Shown here one piece after another: positions 27,777 to 38,081 of a DNA stretch of 64,000 bases. How positions within the stretch are numbered: position 1 is the first letter of the stretch; the number at the start of each line of letters is the position of its first letter. Under the pieces are notes generated by a model. It saw nothing but the letters and a program-made list of their open reading frames with translations. It was not told where the DNA came from and did no database searches. This DNA is from Clostridia bacterium (GTDB lineage Bacteria; Bacillota; Clostridia; Oscillospirales; Acutalibacteraceae): contig JAFWAC010000029.1 of the NCBI GenBank assembly GCA_017507805.1, forward strand, positions 82,514-146,513. Direction: 5' to 3'. The position numbers and the translations under genes are program-made.

Positions 27777-30700
27777 TTGAAACAGATCAGATTGTTAGCA
27801 GTGGTTTTGTCTTTGGCAATTTTAACCTCCGCTTGCGGAAAAAGCAATGGTGAAGGCAAGAAAGAGCATAACGAAGCTTCAAACACTTTAAATATCAAGC
27901 CTTTAGCAGAGATTGTTTCTGCAACTGACCCCCAATATGCAGATGCTTTGGTTAAGGAAACAGAGCTTTATGCAGACGATTTAATTCTTGACGGTAATGT
28001 CACCTACAAAAAAGACGCTAAGCTGCCGGATATTTCCGACAGCTTAGCATCTTATGAATATAAAAAATACTCCCACAAGGAGTTTGAGACTTATGTGGGA
28101 GACGGCTTTAAAAGAACCGGAAATTCTGCAATAAATGCCGATTGGAAACCCTACACCACAGAGGAAAGTAAGGTTTTTCAGATTGATTTCGGCAAGGATT
28201 TTGAAATTAAAAGCGTGACAGTTAAATGGGCGGGCGAAAAGGCTGCTAAGGGAATAGTGCAGACTTCAGACGATACATACAGCTGGTATAACGCGAGCGA
28301 TAGGTTTGTGCTTTCACCCAAAACCCGTGAGGTAACAGTTGAGGTTGACGAGACACACAGGAGATATTTAAGACTTTATTTTACATATAAGGTTGATATA
28401 GAAGCAATTACAGATGTAACTGTTTACGGCTGCGAAAGCCATCAAAAATCGGAAATACCAAACGGAGCAGTTATAAATAATGTTCCAACACCCACCATTT
28501 ATCCTGTTGCAGACAGTGTGACAGGTGTGAAAAGTCCTGTAATAAGTCTTGCAGGCACTTGGAAGTATACCGCAGAGCCTAAGGACGGCTTCTGGAGAAA
28601 CGATACCGATGTATCTAAATGGCACGATGTTCCCGTTCCCGGGGACCCCGACAATCTGAACATCGGCATAAGAACAATTAAGAACAATTCTTTGACAGAA
28701 AATTATCCCACCGCATATAAGCTTTGCACGGCTATACCAGCGGATTACAAGGGAAAAGAAATACTTCTGCAGTTTGACGGAATTCAGTATTACGCGCGAA
28801 TTTTTGTCAACGGACAGCTTGTTCGCACCCACAGAAACGGTACAACCGCTTTCACCTGCCGCATAACCGATTATGTTGAGGCAGGAAAGGACGCGATTAT
28901 AACGGTTGAAGCAACCTATGAAATAATGTCGGGTGAATCGGGGCTGTATCAGGGCTTTATGGGCTACCCCAAGCTTATGGCTGTTCCGAAAGAAAGTATT
29001 TCAAGACTTCAGTATGAAGTGGATTTAGATAAATCCTATAAAAATGCCACTTTAGACGTATCCGTTGCGGCTTTTTCCTGGGCATCGAAAATTGAAGGCA
29101 AGGTAAAGCTTGAGCTTACCGATCCTGACGGCAATCCTGTTGAGCTTAAAAACAGCATAGCAGGCTTTAACGGAATCTGCAAGGATACGGTTATAACAAA
29201 CGAAATCAAATCAATTCGTCCGTACAGTGACGAGCATCCGAATCTTTATATTCTTACCGCCTATATGCTTGATAAGGACGGAAAGGTCACAGAAAAGCTT
29301 ACCAAAAAGGTCGGTTTCAAAGAGATTGAGGTTTCGGGAAATAAGGTGCTTGTAAACGGCAAGGAAACAAAGCTCAGGGGAGTTAATTGGATAAATCTTT
29401 CTCCCGAAAAGGGCTTGGTTGCTGATTATTGGTCTGACAGAGCATCGCTTATTAAGCTCAAGGCGGCGAATGTTAATTATATAAGAACGGCTCATCATCC
29501 GCAGTATAGCTATGTTTTTGATATTTGCGATGAGCTTGGAATTTATGTTGAAAATGAGTGCGCGCTGGCAATGGTGTGTGAGTGGAATGCCGGCATCTAT
29601 GAGCGATATGAAAAAATATGTGACCCCAACCAATCGGATTGGTATCACAATTACTATGCCGACATGGTTGAAATTTCACGTTCACATGCAAGCCTTTTGT
29701 TCTACTCACTCGGAAATGAAAGCAGCTGGGAAATTAACATTGAAACGGGTGTTGCCTATATAAAGGCGGCAGACCCTGACCACCTGACCAAGTTTTCATG
29801 GGGATATTTCCAGCCCGAAAAAACATCGACCGATATTTTCAGCGTGCATTACCCCTCAAAAGCGGATATTTATTACAATCCGTCCACCGAGGTGCCTTAC
29901 ATTTACGATGAATATGCTCACGTCTACGGGCATAACCCAACCGCCAACTATAACGACCCGTCTCTTATTCTCCATTGGGATTTGGAGGAGCTTTGGGATT
30001 TGATATATTATCAGGAAGGTGGGCTCGGAGGAGCAATCTGGAACGGTCGCGATTGGGTGACGCTCACTCCCACAAGCACAGAAAAGTTTTTCCCGAGATT
30101 TTGGGGTGTGCTTGACACCTGGAACCGTGAAAAGGAGGAATATTGGCTTGTTAAAAAGGCATATTCTCCAATTCAGATAGATGAAGGTATAACCTATCGG
30201 GTGCCGACATCGGACATTTTGGAATTTGAGCTTGAAAACCGTTACAGGCACACAAATTTAAGTGAGTTAAAGGTGGAGTGTGCGGTAAACGGAAAGGCTG
30301 TCGAGGCTGAAATACCCTCAGTGGCACCTGCACAAAAAGGAAAGCTTCGGATTAAATATAACGGCTGGAAAGCCGGAGACGTGGTCACCCTTATTTTCAG
30401 GGATGACACAGGAAAGCTTGAAAACTGCATCGTTGATGAGTATGAGTTTACTCTTGGCGGCAGAAAGGCACCGACATTTGCCGCCGTTTCAAAGGAAACC
30501 GCCCCTGCTGTTTCTGAAACCGATACGGAAATTAATATTAACGGCAAAGAGTTCAGTATAAAGTTTGATAAAGCCACAGGTAAAATTACTGACGGCAAAT
30601 TTGGCGGTGTGACCGCAATAGTGGGCGGTCCTGACCTTAATTTGGGCAGACTTGTTAAGCTTACAAATTGGAAGCTGGCATCGGTTAATGCCGAGACTGT

Positions 30701-31340
30701 CGGCAACGAGGCTGTTGTTACGGTTAAAGGAGATTACAGTGAGCTTTCGGATGTTACCTTCAAAATAAAAATTGATGCTTCAGGCAGAATGGATACAGAG
30801 TTTACCCTTGATATACCAAATGAAAAAATCGAGGAAATCGGTGCGGTTTATACTTTGAAGGAAGTCAAGGAATTTTCGTGGTATTCTGATGTTGCCAAAA
30901 GCTCTGTTTATCCTCAGACAAGTGTCGGACGGTTATCTGGTACTGCATTACCTCACAGGGCAACCGAAAAGGTTCTTTCAATTCTTGAAAAGCCCACATG
31001 GTATAAATATATGGATACAGTTGCGCTTGGCATAGTTGATGACGGTGTTTCTAATTACACTGCAGATTTCCGCGCAAGAAGGCACAATCTGTTTTATGAG
31101 CAGATTATAACTAAAGACGGTCTTGTTGTGCTTTTTGAAAGTAACGGAAAGGGCTGTGCCCGCGTTGCTCCCGTTGAGGGAAAAGAAAAAAATATGAATT
31201 TGATAATGGGATGTGTCTGGGGACATTACACCTCGCCGGGCGAGCTTTGCTGTAATTATGACAATCCCTTACCCCAACGCACCGGAAGCTTCACGGGAAA
31301 TGTTGTTATGAGGCTCGGCAATCAAATCTTTTTTGAGTAA
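27777..31340 (+). CDS. lipid-anchored GH2 glycosidase, tandem copy 2
   Basis: A 1187-residue GH2 lipoprotein (lipobox LTSAC) with the same domain order as its upstream neighbour. The acid/base is E648 in SLGNES and the nucleophile E712 in YDEYAHVYGH. The likely start is TTG at 27777, because GAGGTG at 27765-27770 is well spaced for it and overlaps the alternative GTG at 27768. Sequence blocks of about 60 identical bases are shared with copy 1 around the barrel start (near 25770 and 29360), while flanks have drifted, so both copies are probably functional with related specificities. Confidence 0.85.
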   Translation: MKQIRLLAVVLSLAILTSACGKSNGEGKKEHNEASNTLNIKPLAEIVSATDPQYADALVKETELYADDLILDGNVTYKKDAKLPDISDSLASYEYKKYSHKEFETYVGDGFKRTGNSAINADWKPYTTEESKVFQIDFGKDFEIKSVTVKWAGEKAAKGIVQTSDDTYSWYNASDRFVLSPKTREVTVEVDETHRRYLRLYFTYKVDIEAITDVTVYGCESHQKSEIPNGAVINNVPTPTIYPVADSVTGVKSPVISLAGTWKYTAEPKDGFWRNDTDVSKWHDVPVPGDPDNLNIGIRTIKNNSLTENYPTAYKLCTAIPADYKGKEILLQFDGIQYYARIFVNGQLVRTHRNGTTAFTCRITDYVEAGKDAIITVEATYEIMSGESGLYQGFMGYPKLMAVPKESISRLQYEVDLDKSYKNATLDVSVAAFSWASKIEGKVKLELTDPDGNPVELKNSIAGFNGICKDTVITNEIKSIRPYSDEHPNLYILTAYMLDKDGKVTEKLTKKVGFKEIEVSGNKVLVNGKETKLRGVNWINLSPEKGLVADYWSDRASLIKLKAANVNYIRTAHHPQYSYVFDICDELGIYVENECALAMVCEWNAGIYERYEKICDPNQSDWYHNYYADMVEISRSHASLLFYSLGNESSWEINIETGVAYIKAADPDHLTKFSWGYFQPEKTSTDIFSVHYPSKADIYYNPSTEVPYIYDEYAHVYGHNPTANYNDPSLILHWDLEELWDLIYYQEGGLGGAIWNGRDWVTLTPTSTEKFFPRFWGVLDTWNREKEEYWLVKKAYSPIQIDEGITYRVPTSDILEFELENRYRHTNLSELKVECAVNGKAVEAEIPSVAPAQKGKLRIKYNGWKAGDVVTLIFRDDTGKLENCIVDEYEFTLGGRKAPTFAAVSKETAPAVSETDTEININGKEFSIKFDKATGKITDGKFGGVTAIVGGPDLNLGRLVKLTNWKLASVNAETVGNEAVVTVKGDYSELSDVTFKIKIDASGRMDTEFTLDIPNEKIEEIGAVYTLKEVKEFSWYSDVAKSSVYPQTSVGRLSGTALPHRATEKVLSILEKPTWYKYMDTVALGIVDDGVSNYTADFRARRHNLFYEQIITKDGLVVLFESNGKGCARVAPVEGKEKNMNLIMGCVWGHYTSPGELCCNYDNPLPQRTGSFTGNVVMRLGNQIFFE

Positions 31341-31356
31341 AGGGTGAGTAGGATAA

Positions 31357-32604
31357 ATGCGCACAAAAAATAAATTCCTTAAAAGGGCAACAGCCTTAAT
31401 TTGTGTTTGTGCTTTGACCGCTGCAGTGCTTTTAAGCGGTTGCAAGGATAATGCAAAAAAGGAAACTCCCTCAGAACCTAAAATAGAAAAAACCGTTAAT
31501 ATCACAGACGAGAAATGGAAAAAGCTTGTTGAGAAGCCCGGCACTGCCGATGAAAATTGGACACCGGCAATCTCTGCCGCGATTAAATATGCGGCAGAAA
31601 ACGGTTGCCATACCGTATACGCACCTGCAGGAGAGTATCCATGCGAAGCTTCGTATGAAAAGGAGGCATGGGAGCTTGAGCCTGCCTCATTTGTCCTTCC
31701 CGATGCACCCCTTACAATAAAGGGTGACGGCGAGAGTACGGTTTTTTATAAGCCTGTAGCCAGCAAATTGGAAAATTCTATTGCAATGTTCCGTACCGCG
31801 TTTAAAAGCACATCTGAAATAACCTTAAAGGATTTTACAATAAAAGGAACATATAATCCCGGTCCGAATTACGGTTTGGTAGACGGTATTGTTATTAACG
31901 GAAGCTCAAATGTTACGGTTGAAAATATTTGTACCGAAGGCACAAAGCGCCACGGAATTTATCTTATGTGCGGTGCGAATGGCAATGTAATCAAAAATGT
32001 TCACATTGATAATCCCACAAGAATGATGCTTGGAACAGGTATCCAGCTTGAGGGGGCATATAATAATGAATTTTATAATGTTTATCTTACAAATATCGGC
32101 GCTAATGCAATAGATCTTAATATGTGGAATGCCGGTAGCTTTTATCCTGCTAATGACGGCACCAATAACAGCCCTTACTCGGAAAGTGAAAAATATTATT
32201 CTACAGGAAATACCTTCATTGGCGGCTATATTTCGGGAACAGGCTTACATAACGGAAATATCGGCGGAGGAGGGTATATCGACCCCTCGCCGCATGACGA
32301 TTATTACGGTATAAATGTAATAAATGGCAGTAATAATAACAAGTTTGTTTTTGATTATATTGAAAATGTCCGTATGACTGAAACCGATTATGAAAATGCT
32401 GCTGCAATCCGCCTTATGAACAGTAGCTATAACACATTTGAAATCGGTCGAGTTTCAAATAGTACGAAATATGCCGTTAGGTATAACAGCCCTGTCTGGA
32501 GTAACGAGATTACTATAGGCGAGGTATCCGGAATTGCAGGAGAGCTGTTCAATTCCGAGGAAGCTGACGCTGCAAGAAATAACCTTGTAATTAAAAATCA
32601 GTAA
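31357..32604 (+). CDS. lipid-anchored parallel beta-helix protein
   Basis: A 415-residue lipoprotein (LLSGC lipobox). The start ENWTPAISAAIKYAAENG followed by VYAPAGEY is the entry pattern of pectate-lyase-superfamily right-handed beta-helix proteins. Asn-rich coils follow (INGSSNVTVENI, NGNVIKNVHI, YNNEFYNVYL, GSNNNKFVF, SYNTFEIGRV). Members include polysaccharide lyases, GH28-type hydrolases and epimerases, but no definitive catalytic signature was recognised. It is a paralogue of the N-terminal half of the next gene, including an identical 120-base block. It is likely surface-located glycan-processing or binding machinery. Confidence 0.75.
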   Translation: MRTKNKFLKRATALICVCALTAAVLLSGCKDNAKKETPSEPKIEKTVNITDEKWKKLVEKPGTADENWTPAISAAIKYAAENGCHTVYAPAGEYPCEASYEKEAWELEPASFVLPDAPLTIKGDGESTVFYKPVASKLENSIAMFRTAFKSTSEITLKDFTIKGTYNPGPNYGLVDGIVINGSSNVTVENICTEGTKRHGIYLMCGANGNVIKNVHIDNPTRMMLGTGIQLEGAYNNEFYNVYLTNIGANAIDLNMWNAGSFYPANDGTNNSPYSESEKYYSTGNTFIGGYISGTGLHNGNIGGGGYIDPSPHDDYYGINVINGSNNNKFVFDYIENVRMTETDYENAAAIRLMNSSYNTFEIGRVSNSTKYAVRYNSPVWSNEITIGEVSGIAGELFNSEEADAARNNLVIKNQ

Positions 32605-32642
32605 AGAATTCAACAAACGATATGTTAAGGAGAATTAGCTCT

Positions 32643-35480
32643 ATGAAAAGAAGGTTTGATTTTTCAAAAAGGATTTTAGCAGTTGCTTCTGCGGCTGTCC
32701 TGTTGATTACAAGTCTTGCAATTCAAGCCACAGCAACCGATACTACAAAAGAAATAAATGTTCGTAATGCAATGTTTACCAAATATGTTGAAAACCGCGG
32801 AACGGCTGATGAAAATTGGACACCTGCTATTTCTGCGGCAATAAATTATGCTGCAGAGAACGGATATGACACGGTATATATTCCGGCAGGAGAATACCCA
32901 TGCGAAGCTTCCGATGAAAAAGAAACCTGGGAATTAGAGCCGGCGGCATTCAATATTCCCGATGCCCCCCTTACAATAAGGGGCGCCGGGGCAGGAACAG
33001 TTATTTATAAACCGCGGGCAAGCAAAACCACAAATATTGTGGCAATGTTCCGTACTTCATTTAAGAGTACATCTGAAATAACCTTAAAAGACTTTAAAAT
33101 AAGGGGAACATATAATCCCGGTTCAAATTACGGTCTCGCTGATGCAATCGTTATCAACGGCAGCTCAAATGTTACAATTGAAAATATTTACACCGAGGGT
33201 ACAAAAAGACACGGAATTTATCTTATCTGCGGTGCGCATAACAATCTGATAAGCAATGTTTATATTGATAATCCCACCAGAATGATGCTTGGTACCGGTA
33301 TTCAGCTTGAGGGAGCTTATAATAATGAATTTTATGATGTCTATCTAACTAATATTGGCGCTAATGGTATAGACCTTAATATGTGGAATGCCGGTAGCTA
33401 TTATCCTGCTAATAACGGCATCAACGGCAGTCCTTACGAAGCGGACGAAAAATATTATTCCACAGGCAATGTTTTTATCGGCGGCTATATTTCAGGAACG
33501 GGTTTGCATAACGGAAGAATAGGCGGCGGAGGATATATAGACCCTTCTCCTTATGATGATTATTACGGTATAAATGTAATAAATGGCAGTAATAATAACA
33601 AGTTTGTTTTTGATTATATTGAAAATGTCCGTATGACTGAAACCGATTATGAAAATGCTGCTGCAATCCGCCTTATGGGTAGCTATAATAACACCTTTGA
33701 AATCGGTCGTGTGACAAACAGCTCGCAGTATGTTGTTAGGTGCAATAACCCGAATTCGGGCAATAAGATTGTTATAAACGAGGCAACGGGCATTGCGGGT
33801 GATACGGTTAATTTGTCTGAGGCAGGCTCGGTTGACGGAAATTATTTCGTTATAGGTAATGAAATTTTCGGTGGCAATTTACCAAAAGAAAATGTTTTGA
33901 GAATGGCGGTTAAGTTCTCAAACGGTCAAGCCGGTGTGAGCAAGACGGTAAAATACGGTCTTTATTCACTTGATATGATACATACACCGTCTCAGCTTAA
34001 TCTTATTCAGCAATACAATAAAGGCTCAAACAAACCTACAGGTGGCGTACCTATAAAAGGAAATTGGAGCTTTAAATATGACTATATGATATCGGATGAT
34101 ATTGTGGGGCTCGGAAACATAATGCTTCAGGAGAATGATACTTGGGGTGTAGCCGGAGACATTGCCACCGACCATACAGACGGACTTAACATCTGGCAGT
34201 CGGAATCTTTGGATTTGTCACCGTGGAACTGTACCGAAAGCTGGGGCAGAGCTATGCATGCCGTAGGATTAACTGTTAGTACCAAAGATGCGGTTGACAC
34301 AAGCAAGACCTATTACGCATATTATAAAAATCTGCGCATTGAGGATGAAAACGGCAAGGTTGTTTATACGGTTTTTGACAGCACTGTAACCACCGACCAG
34401 CTTTGTATGCAGGAATGGTTGCCGCAAACAAACCAAAATGCTACAGCCTCATTCGATGTTGTGCCGTCCCCCGATACAAACACACTGAACGAGACCAAGG
34501 CAATAAAGGCAGAGTTTACCTTTGAAAACGGGGAAGCAGGGGTTGCTAAAAATATTCAAAAAGCTATTTACGGTAATTATTTGAAAAGCGCTCCTTCAAT
34601 TCTTGACCTTGAGCAGGAATATTACTTTAACGGTGAATTAAAAACCGGAAAAGCCCCGATAAAGGGTAATTGGGTTTTTAAGTATGAATATATGCTTGAT
34701 GAAGCACTCAAGGGGATGGGGGCAATAACGCTTCAGTCCTACGATGTGTGGCAAAATGTCACCGGAAATACCGATAAAGACCTTTCTGCAGGAGTTGGCA
34801 AATGGCAGACAGCTGAGCTTGACCTTTCAGGCTGGGGCTGTACAGAGGAAAATGCAAAAGGTATGTATGTGGTAGCTATTTCCTTAATAACCTCCGAGGC
34901 GGTAGACGCAACTAAAACCTACAGTGCTTACTTTAAAAATCTGCGTGTCGAGGATGAAAACGGCAATATTATTTACAAGCTTTTCACAGACAGCATAACC
35001 ACTTCTCAGCTTGAGGCATGGACTTGGGGAACACCTTCACAGGGTGTTTCAATGGATTTATCTGTTGTAGATATTCCTTATGATATAGAAAAGGGCGATG
35101 CTTCTAACGGAAGCTTTGAGGTGAAGGCAGCAGCCAATAAGGGCGACACCATTGATGTTGCTGTTACACCGAATGTAGGTTATAGAGTGAATAGAGTAAT
35201 GTTCGGCGAAAGGGCAGCAACAAAAAATGCCAGAAATTCATATAGCTTCTCAATGCCTTCCACTGATGTTAAGGTTTCGGTTATATTCGAGCCTTCCGTT
35301 GCAGGAGACATTGATGAATCGGGCAGTATAAACAGTACCGATTTGGTCTGCCTGAAGAGTATTCTTTTAGGCAACTTCTTTGATTATGATGTGGCATCGG
35401 CAGATGTGAAATCGGATAATTTGGAAATCAATATACTTGATTTAATCGGCTTGAAAAAGCTTATAGCAAATAATGCTTAA
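32643..35480 (+). CDS. secreted beta-helix protein with two modules and a dockerin
   Basis: A 945-residue exported protein. Signal peptide (about 1-32), then a pectate-lyase-superfamily-like beta-helix (about 35-410) paralogous to the preceding gene. Two copies of the roughly 185-residue module shared with 3239 and 5821 follow (about 420-610 and 620-810), then the small beta repeat (about 815-885) and a dockerin (887-945, GDIDESGSINSTDL and DNLEINILDLIGLKK). It therefore joins a likely catalytic helix to the accessory and docking parts of the 3239 protein. ATG 32643 is preferred to 32622 because AAGGAG lies at 32627-32632. Confidence 0.75.
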   Translation: MKRRFDFSKRILAVASAAVLLITSLAIQATATDTTKEINVRNAMFTKYVENRGTADENWTPAISAAINYAAENGYDTVYIPAGEYPCEASDEKETWELEPAAFNIPDAPLTIRGAGAGTVIYKPRASKTTNIVAMFRTSFKSTSEITLKDFKIRGTYNPGSNYGLADAIVINGSSNVTIENIYTEGTKRHGIYLICGAHNNLISNVYIDNPTRMMLGTGIQLEGAYNNEFYDVYLTNIGANGIDLNMWNAGSYYPANNGINGSPYEADEKYYSTGNVFIGGYISGTGLHNGRIGGGGYIDPSPYDDYYGINVINGSNNNKFVFDYIENVRMTETDYENAAAIRLMGSYNNTFEIGRVTNSSQYVVRCNNPNSGNKIVINEATGIAGDTVNLSEAGSVDGNYFVIGNEIFGGNLPKENVLRMAVKFSNGQAGVSKTVKYGLYSLDMIHTPSQLNLIQQYNKGSNKPTGGVPIKGNWSFKYDYMISDDIVGLGNIMLQENDTWGVAGDIATDHTDGLNIWQSESLDLSPWNCTESWGRAMHAVGLTVSTKDAVDTSKTYYAYYKNLRIEDENGKVVYTVFDSTVTTDQLCMQEWLPQTNQNATASFDVVPSPDTNTLNETKAIKAEFTFENGEAGVAKNIQKAIYGNYLKSAPSILDLEQEYYFNGELKTGKAPIKGNWVFKYEYMLDEALKGMGAITLQSYDVWQNVTGNTDKDLSAGVGKWQTAELDLSGWGCTEENAKGMYVVAISLITSEAVDATKTYSAYFKNLRVEDENGNIIYKLFTDSITTSQLEAWTWGTPSQGVSMDLSVVDIPYDIEKGDASNGSFEVKAAANKGDTIDVAVTPNVGYRVNRVMFGERAATKNARNSYSFSMPSTDVKVSVIFEPSVAGDIDESGSINSTDLVCLKSILLGNFFDYDVASADVKSDNLEINILDLIGLKKLIANNA

Positions 35481-35524
35481 GGCATTGTCACTGCGGCAAA
35501 ATTTGATAGGGGATAGCGTGTTCT

Positions 35525-38053
35525 ATGAAAATTGTTTCCGTTTTTAAAACTCATTTTGATATTGGATTTACCGATTTATCGGAAAATATAATGAAAAATA
35601 TTTGTACTGATATGTTAGATCGGGTTATAGAGCTTTGTGAAAAAACAGGTAACAGACCGGAAGGTAAGAAATATGTTTGGACCATGCCTTCTGAGCCGTT
35701 GCGTTTTATGCTTGAATCGGATTATGTAAGCGAGGAAAAGCGTGAAAAGCTGATTGATTTCATTAACAGGGGACAGGTTGTATGGCATTCCCTGCCGTTT
35801 ACTCTACATACTGATTTTTGCGGACTTGATGAGCTGATTTACGGAATAAATATTTCAAAGAAATTAAGTGAACGGTTTAACAAATCGTATGTTTCTGCTA
35901 AAATGACCGATGTTCCGGGACATTCCCGATACCTTCCCACCATTCTTTCTGCCGCCGGAATTAAGTTTTTACATTTAGGCTGTAATCCTGCCTGCACTCC
36001 GCCCGATGTTCCGCCCCTTTTCTGGTGGGAGGGACCGGACGGCAGCCGCGTGCTTACAATGTATGCTAAGGGCGGTTACGGTTCAGGAGTAAACCCACCT
36101 GCCGATTGGAAATATTCTGTCTGGCTTGCGATGAATATGACCAACGATAACATTGGTCCTCATACAATTGATGTGCTTGACGAAATGGAAGCAGAGGCTA
36201 AGCTTTACGATGAAAATGCCGAGATTTTCTGCGGAACCTTGGATGATTTTTATTATGCACTGTTGCCTCAGCTTGGGGACATTCCCGTAATCAAAAAGGA
36301 TTTAGCAGATACTTGGATACACGGTGTCGGAACATATCCCGAGGAGGTTTCTCAAATAAGGGATGTACGACAGAAAGTATCGGCACTCCAAAATCTTTAT
36401 AATTTACTTGTTCTTTCGGGCAAGGCAGAAGAAAACGATCTGTTTAACGAGAAAATTGAAACGGCATTGCACAATATCCTTATGTTCGGTGAGCATACAT
36501 GGGGCTGTGATGTAAAAACCTTCCTTGAAAACAGGGTTTATTCAAAGCCTGAATTTTTGAAATGGCTTGATTCTGACGGTGCGAAATTTGCTGAAAAATC
36601 CTGGAACGAGCAACGCCGGCGCGCAGAGGACGCCAAGACGGCTGCCGCAGAGGCTGAGCAACTGCTTAAAGCGGCTGTTAATGATACCTTTGACGGAATA
36701 GCGGTATACAGCAACGGCTCCGAAATAGGGGAATGTTGGATTCCGGTTGAAAGCGGAAGCGTGTATCAGGATAAGCACGGTGTTAAGCTGACAACATTTT
36801 CGGGAATAGGCGGTGACGAGCTTTACCTGCCGATAATTCGTAACAGTGAAATATATTCCTTTGAAAAGTGTATCGGAGCAGTGACGAAGCAGAACAATGT
36901 TGAGGTTAAGAATACAGATGGCAGCATAGTTATAACAACTCCTTATCACAAGGCAATTTTCTGTGAAGCAGACGGAAGCTTTAATTCACTTACCGATGTG
37001 AAAACAGGACACAGCTGGATAAACGGCTCTGCAACTCTTTACAGATACGATGTTTACGGCACCGAGGATATTGCTCAATACCAAAAGGATTATATTTATC
37101 AGGAATTTGATTGGATACTCAAGGATTTGGGCAGGGTAGATTATCCCGAGGACTTGCGCCACAAACCCTTTTTCCCTTTGTTTGACAGCTTGAAAATAAG
37201 AGAAAACGGCGAAAGTGCGGAGGTCACCATAACCTATAATTCCGATAAGGAGAGCTTTGAAAGCTACGGCAACGCTGAGAAAATACTTGTTAAATTTATT
37301 TTCTACGGGTATAAGCCCCAGATAGATGTTGAATGTGAGCTTATCAATAAGCAGAGCAGTCCTGTGCTTGAATCGGGTCATTTTATGTTCCCGCTGTGCG
37401 ATGGCAGGCTTGATTTCTGCTTTGACAAGCTGGGCAGTGTGGTACACCCTGCTGAGGATATAATTGAAAATGCCAACACTGCTTTATACTGCGCCGAAAG
37501 CTTTATTCACGCTCAGGCGGAAAGCTGCGGTATTACCTTGATAACAAATGACACTCCGCTTTTCTCGTTGGGTGATATTGGCATTTTTAAATATTATGAA
37601 AAATTTGAAAGACCTGAAAACAACACGGTTTATTTTAATTTATTTAATAATCAATGGGGAACTAATTTCCCGCAATGGATTTCGGGCGATTACAAATACC
37701 GCTATTCAATTTTTACCCACAAGGGAAATGAAGCCTTCGGTGTTGAGCTGGCAAGAAAGTATTATGAAAAGCCCTATGTTCTGACAGGAAGCAGACTTGA
37801 GCTTGCGAATATAAATCCGTTCTCACTTCCATGCTCTGTGAAGTTGCTTGAATTTAAAATGCTTAAGCCCAATACCTACCTGCTTGTTTTGAAGGAATGT
37901 ATGGGTAAGTCCCATGAGGGCAGACTTAATTTCAATGCCTTCAAGGCGGTTTACAGAAGCAATCTTTCTGCCTGCAAGGGCGAGCAAATTGACCTGCGTT
38001 ATACGCAGCAGTTTGAGCCTTGGTCTATTAATTGTTATCTTTGCGAAAAGTAA
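35525..38053 (+). CDS. DUF5054 protein, GH38-like
   Basis: An 842-residue cytoplasmic protein. The start FKTHFDIGFTDL contains the H-x-D metal-binding pattern found at the N-terminus of GH38-type alpha-mannosidases, and matches what I know of the DUF5054 family. Further landmarks are MTDVPGHSRYLPTILSAAGI around residue 125 and NPACTPPDVPPLFWWEGPDG, also GH38-like in layout. The C-terminal half is beta-rich, as in GH38. A zinc-dependent alpha-glycosidase acting on imported oligosaccharide is the best guess. Substrate is unknown. It is within the gapless run, 44 bases after the dockerin gene. Confidence 0.7.
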   Translation: MKIVSVFKTHFDIGFTDLSENIMKNICTDMLDRVIELCEKTGNRPEGKKYVWTMPSEPLRFMLESDYVSEEKREKLIDFINRGQVVWHSLPFTLHTDFCGLDELIYGINISKKLSERFNKSYVSAKMTDVPGHSRYLPTILSAAGIKFLHLGCNPACTPPDVPPLFWWEGPDGSRVLTMYAKGGYGSGVNPPADWKYSVWLAMNMTNDNIGPHTIDVLDEMEAEAKLYDENAEIFCGTLDDFYYALLPQLGDIPVIKKDLADTWIHGVGTYPEEVSQIRDVRQKVSALQNLYNLLVLSGKAEENDLFNEKIETALHNILMFGEHTWGCDVKTFLENRVYSKPEFLKWLDSDGAKFAEKSWNEQRRRAEDAKTAAAEAEQLLKAAVNDTFDGIAVYSNGSEIGECWIPVESGSVYQDKHGVKLTTFSGIGGDELYLPIIRNSEIYSFEKCIGAVTKQNNVEVKNTDGSIVITTPYHKAIFCEADGSFNSLTDVKTGHSWINGSATLYRYDVYGTEDIAQYQKDYIYQEFDWILKDLGRVDYPEDLRHKPFFPLFDSLKIRENGESAEVTITYNSDKESFESYGNAEKILVKFIFYGYKPQIDVECELINKQSSPVLESGHFMFPLCDGRLDFCFDKLGSVVHPAEDIIENANTALYCAESFIHAQAESCGITLITNDTPLFSLGDIGIFKYYEKFERPENNTVYFNLFNNQWGTNFPQWISGDYKYRYSIFTHKGNEAFGVELARKYYEKPYVLTGSRLELANINPFSLPCSVKLLEFKMLKPNTYLLVLKECMGKSHEGRLNFNAFKAVYRSNLSACKGEQIDLRYTQQFEPWSINCYLCEK

Positions 38054-38081
38054 AAATCCATCTAAAACGGAGGAAAGTGTT

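Noticed and set aside
37914-38081. Upstream extension of the GH20 gene
   Set aside because: It would overlap the DUF5054 gene by 140 bases and lacks family similarity; GGAGG precedes the ATG at 38082.
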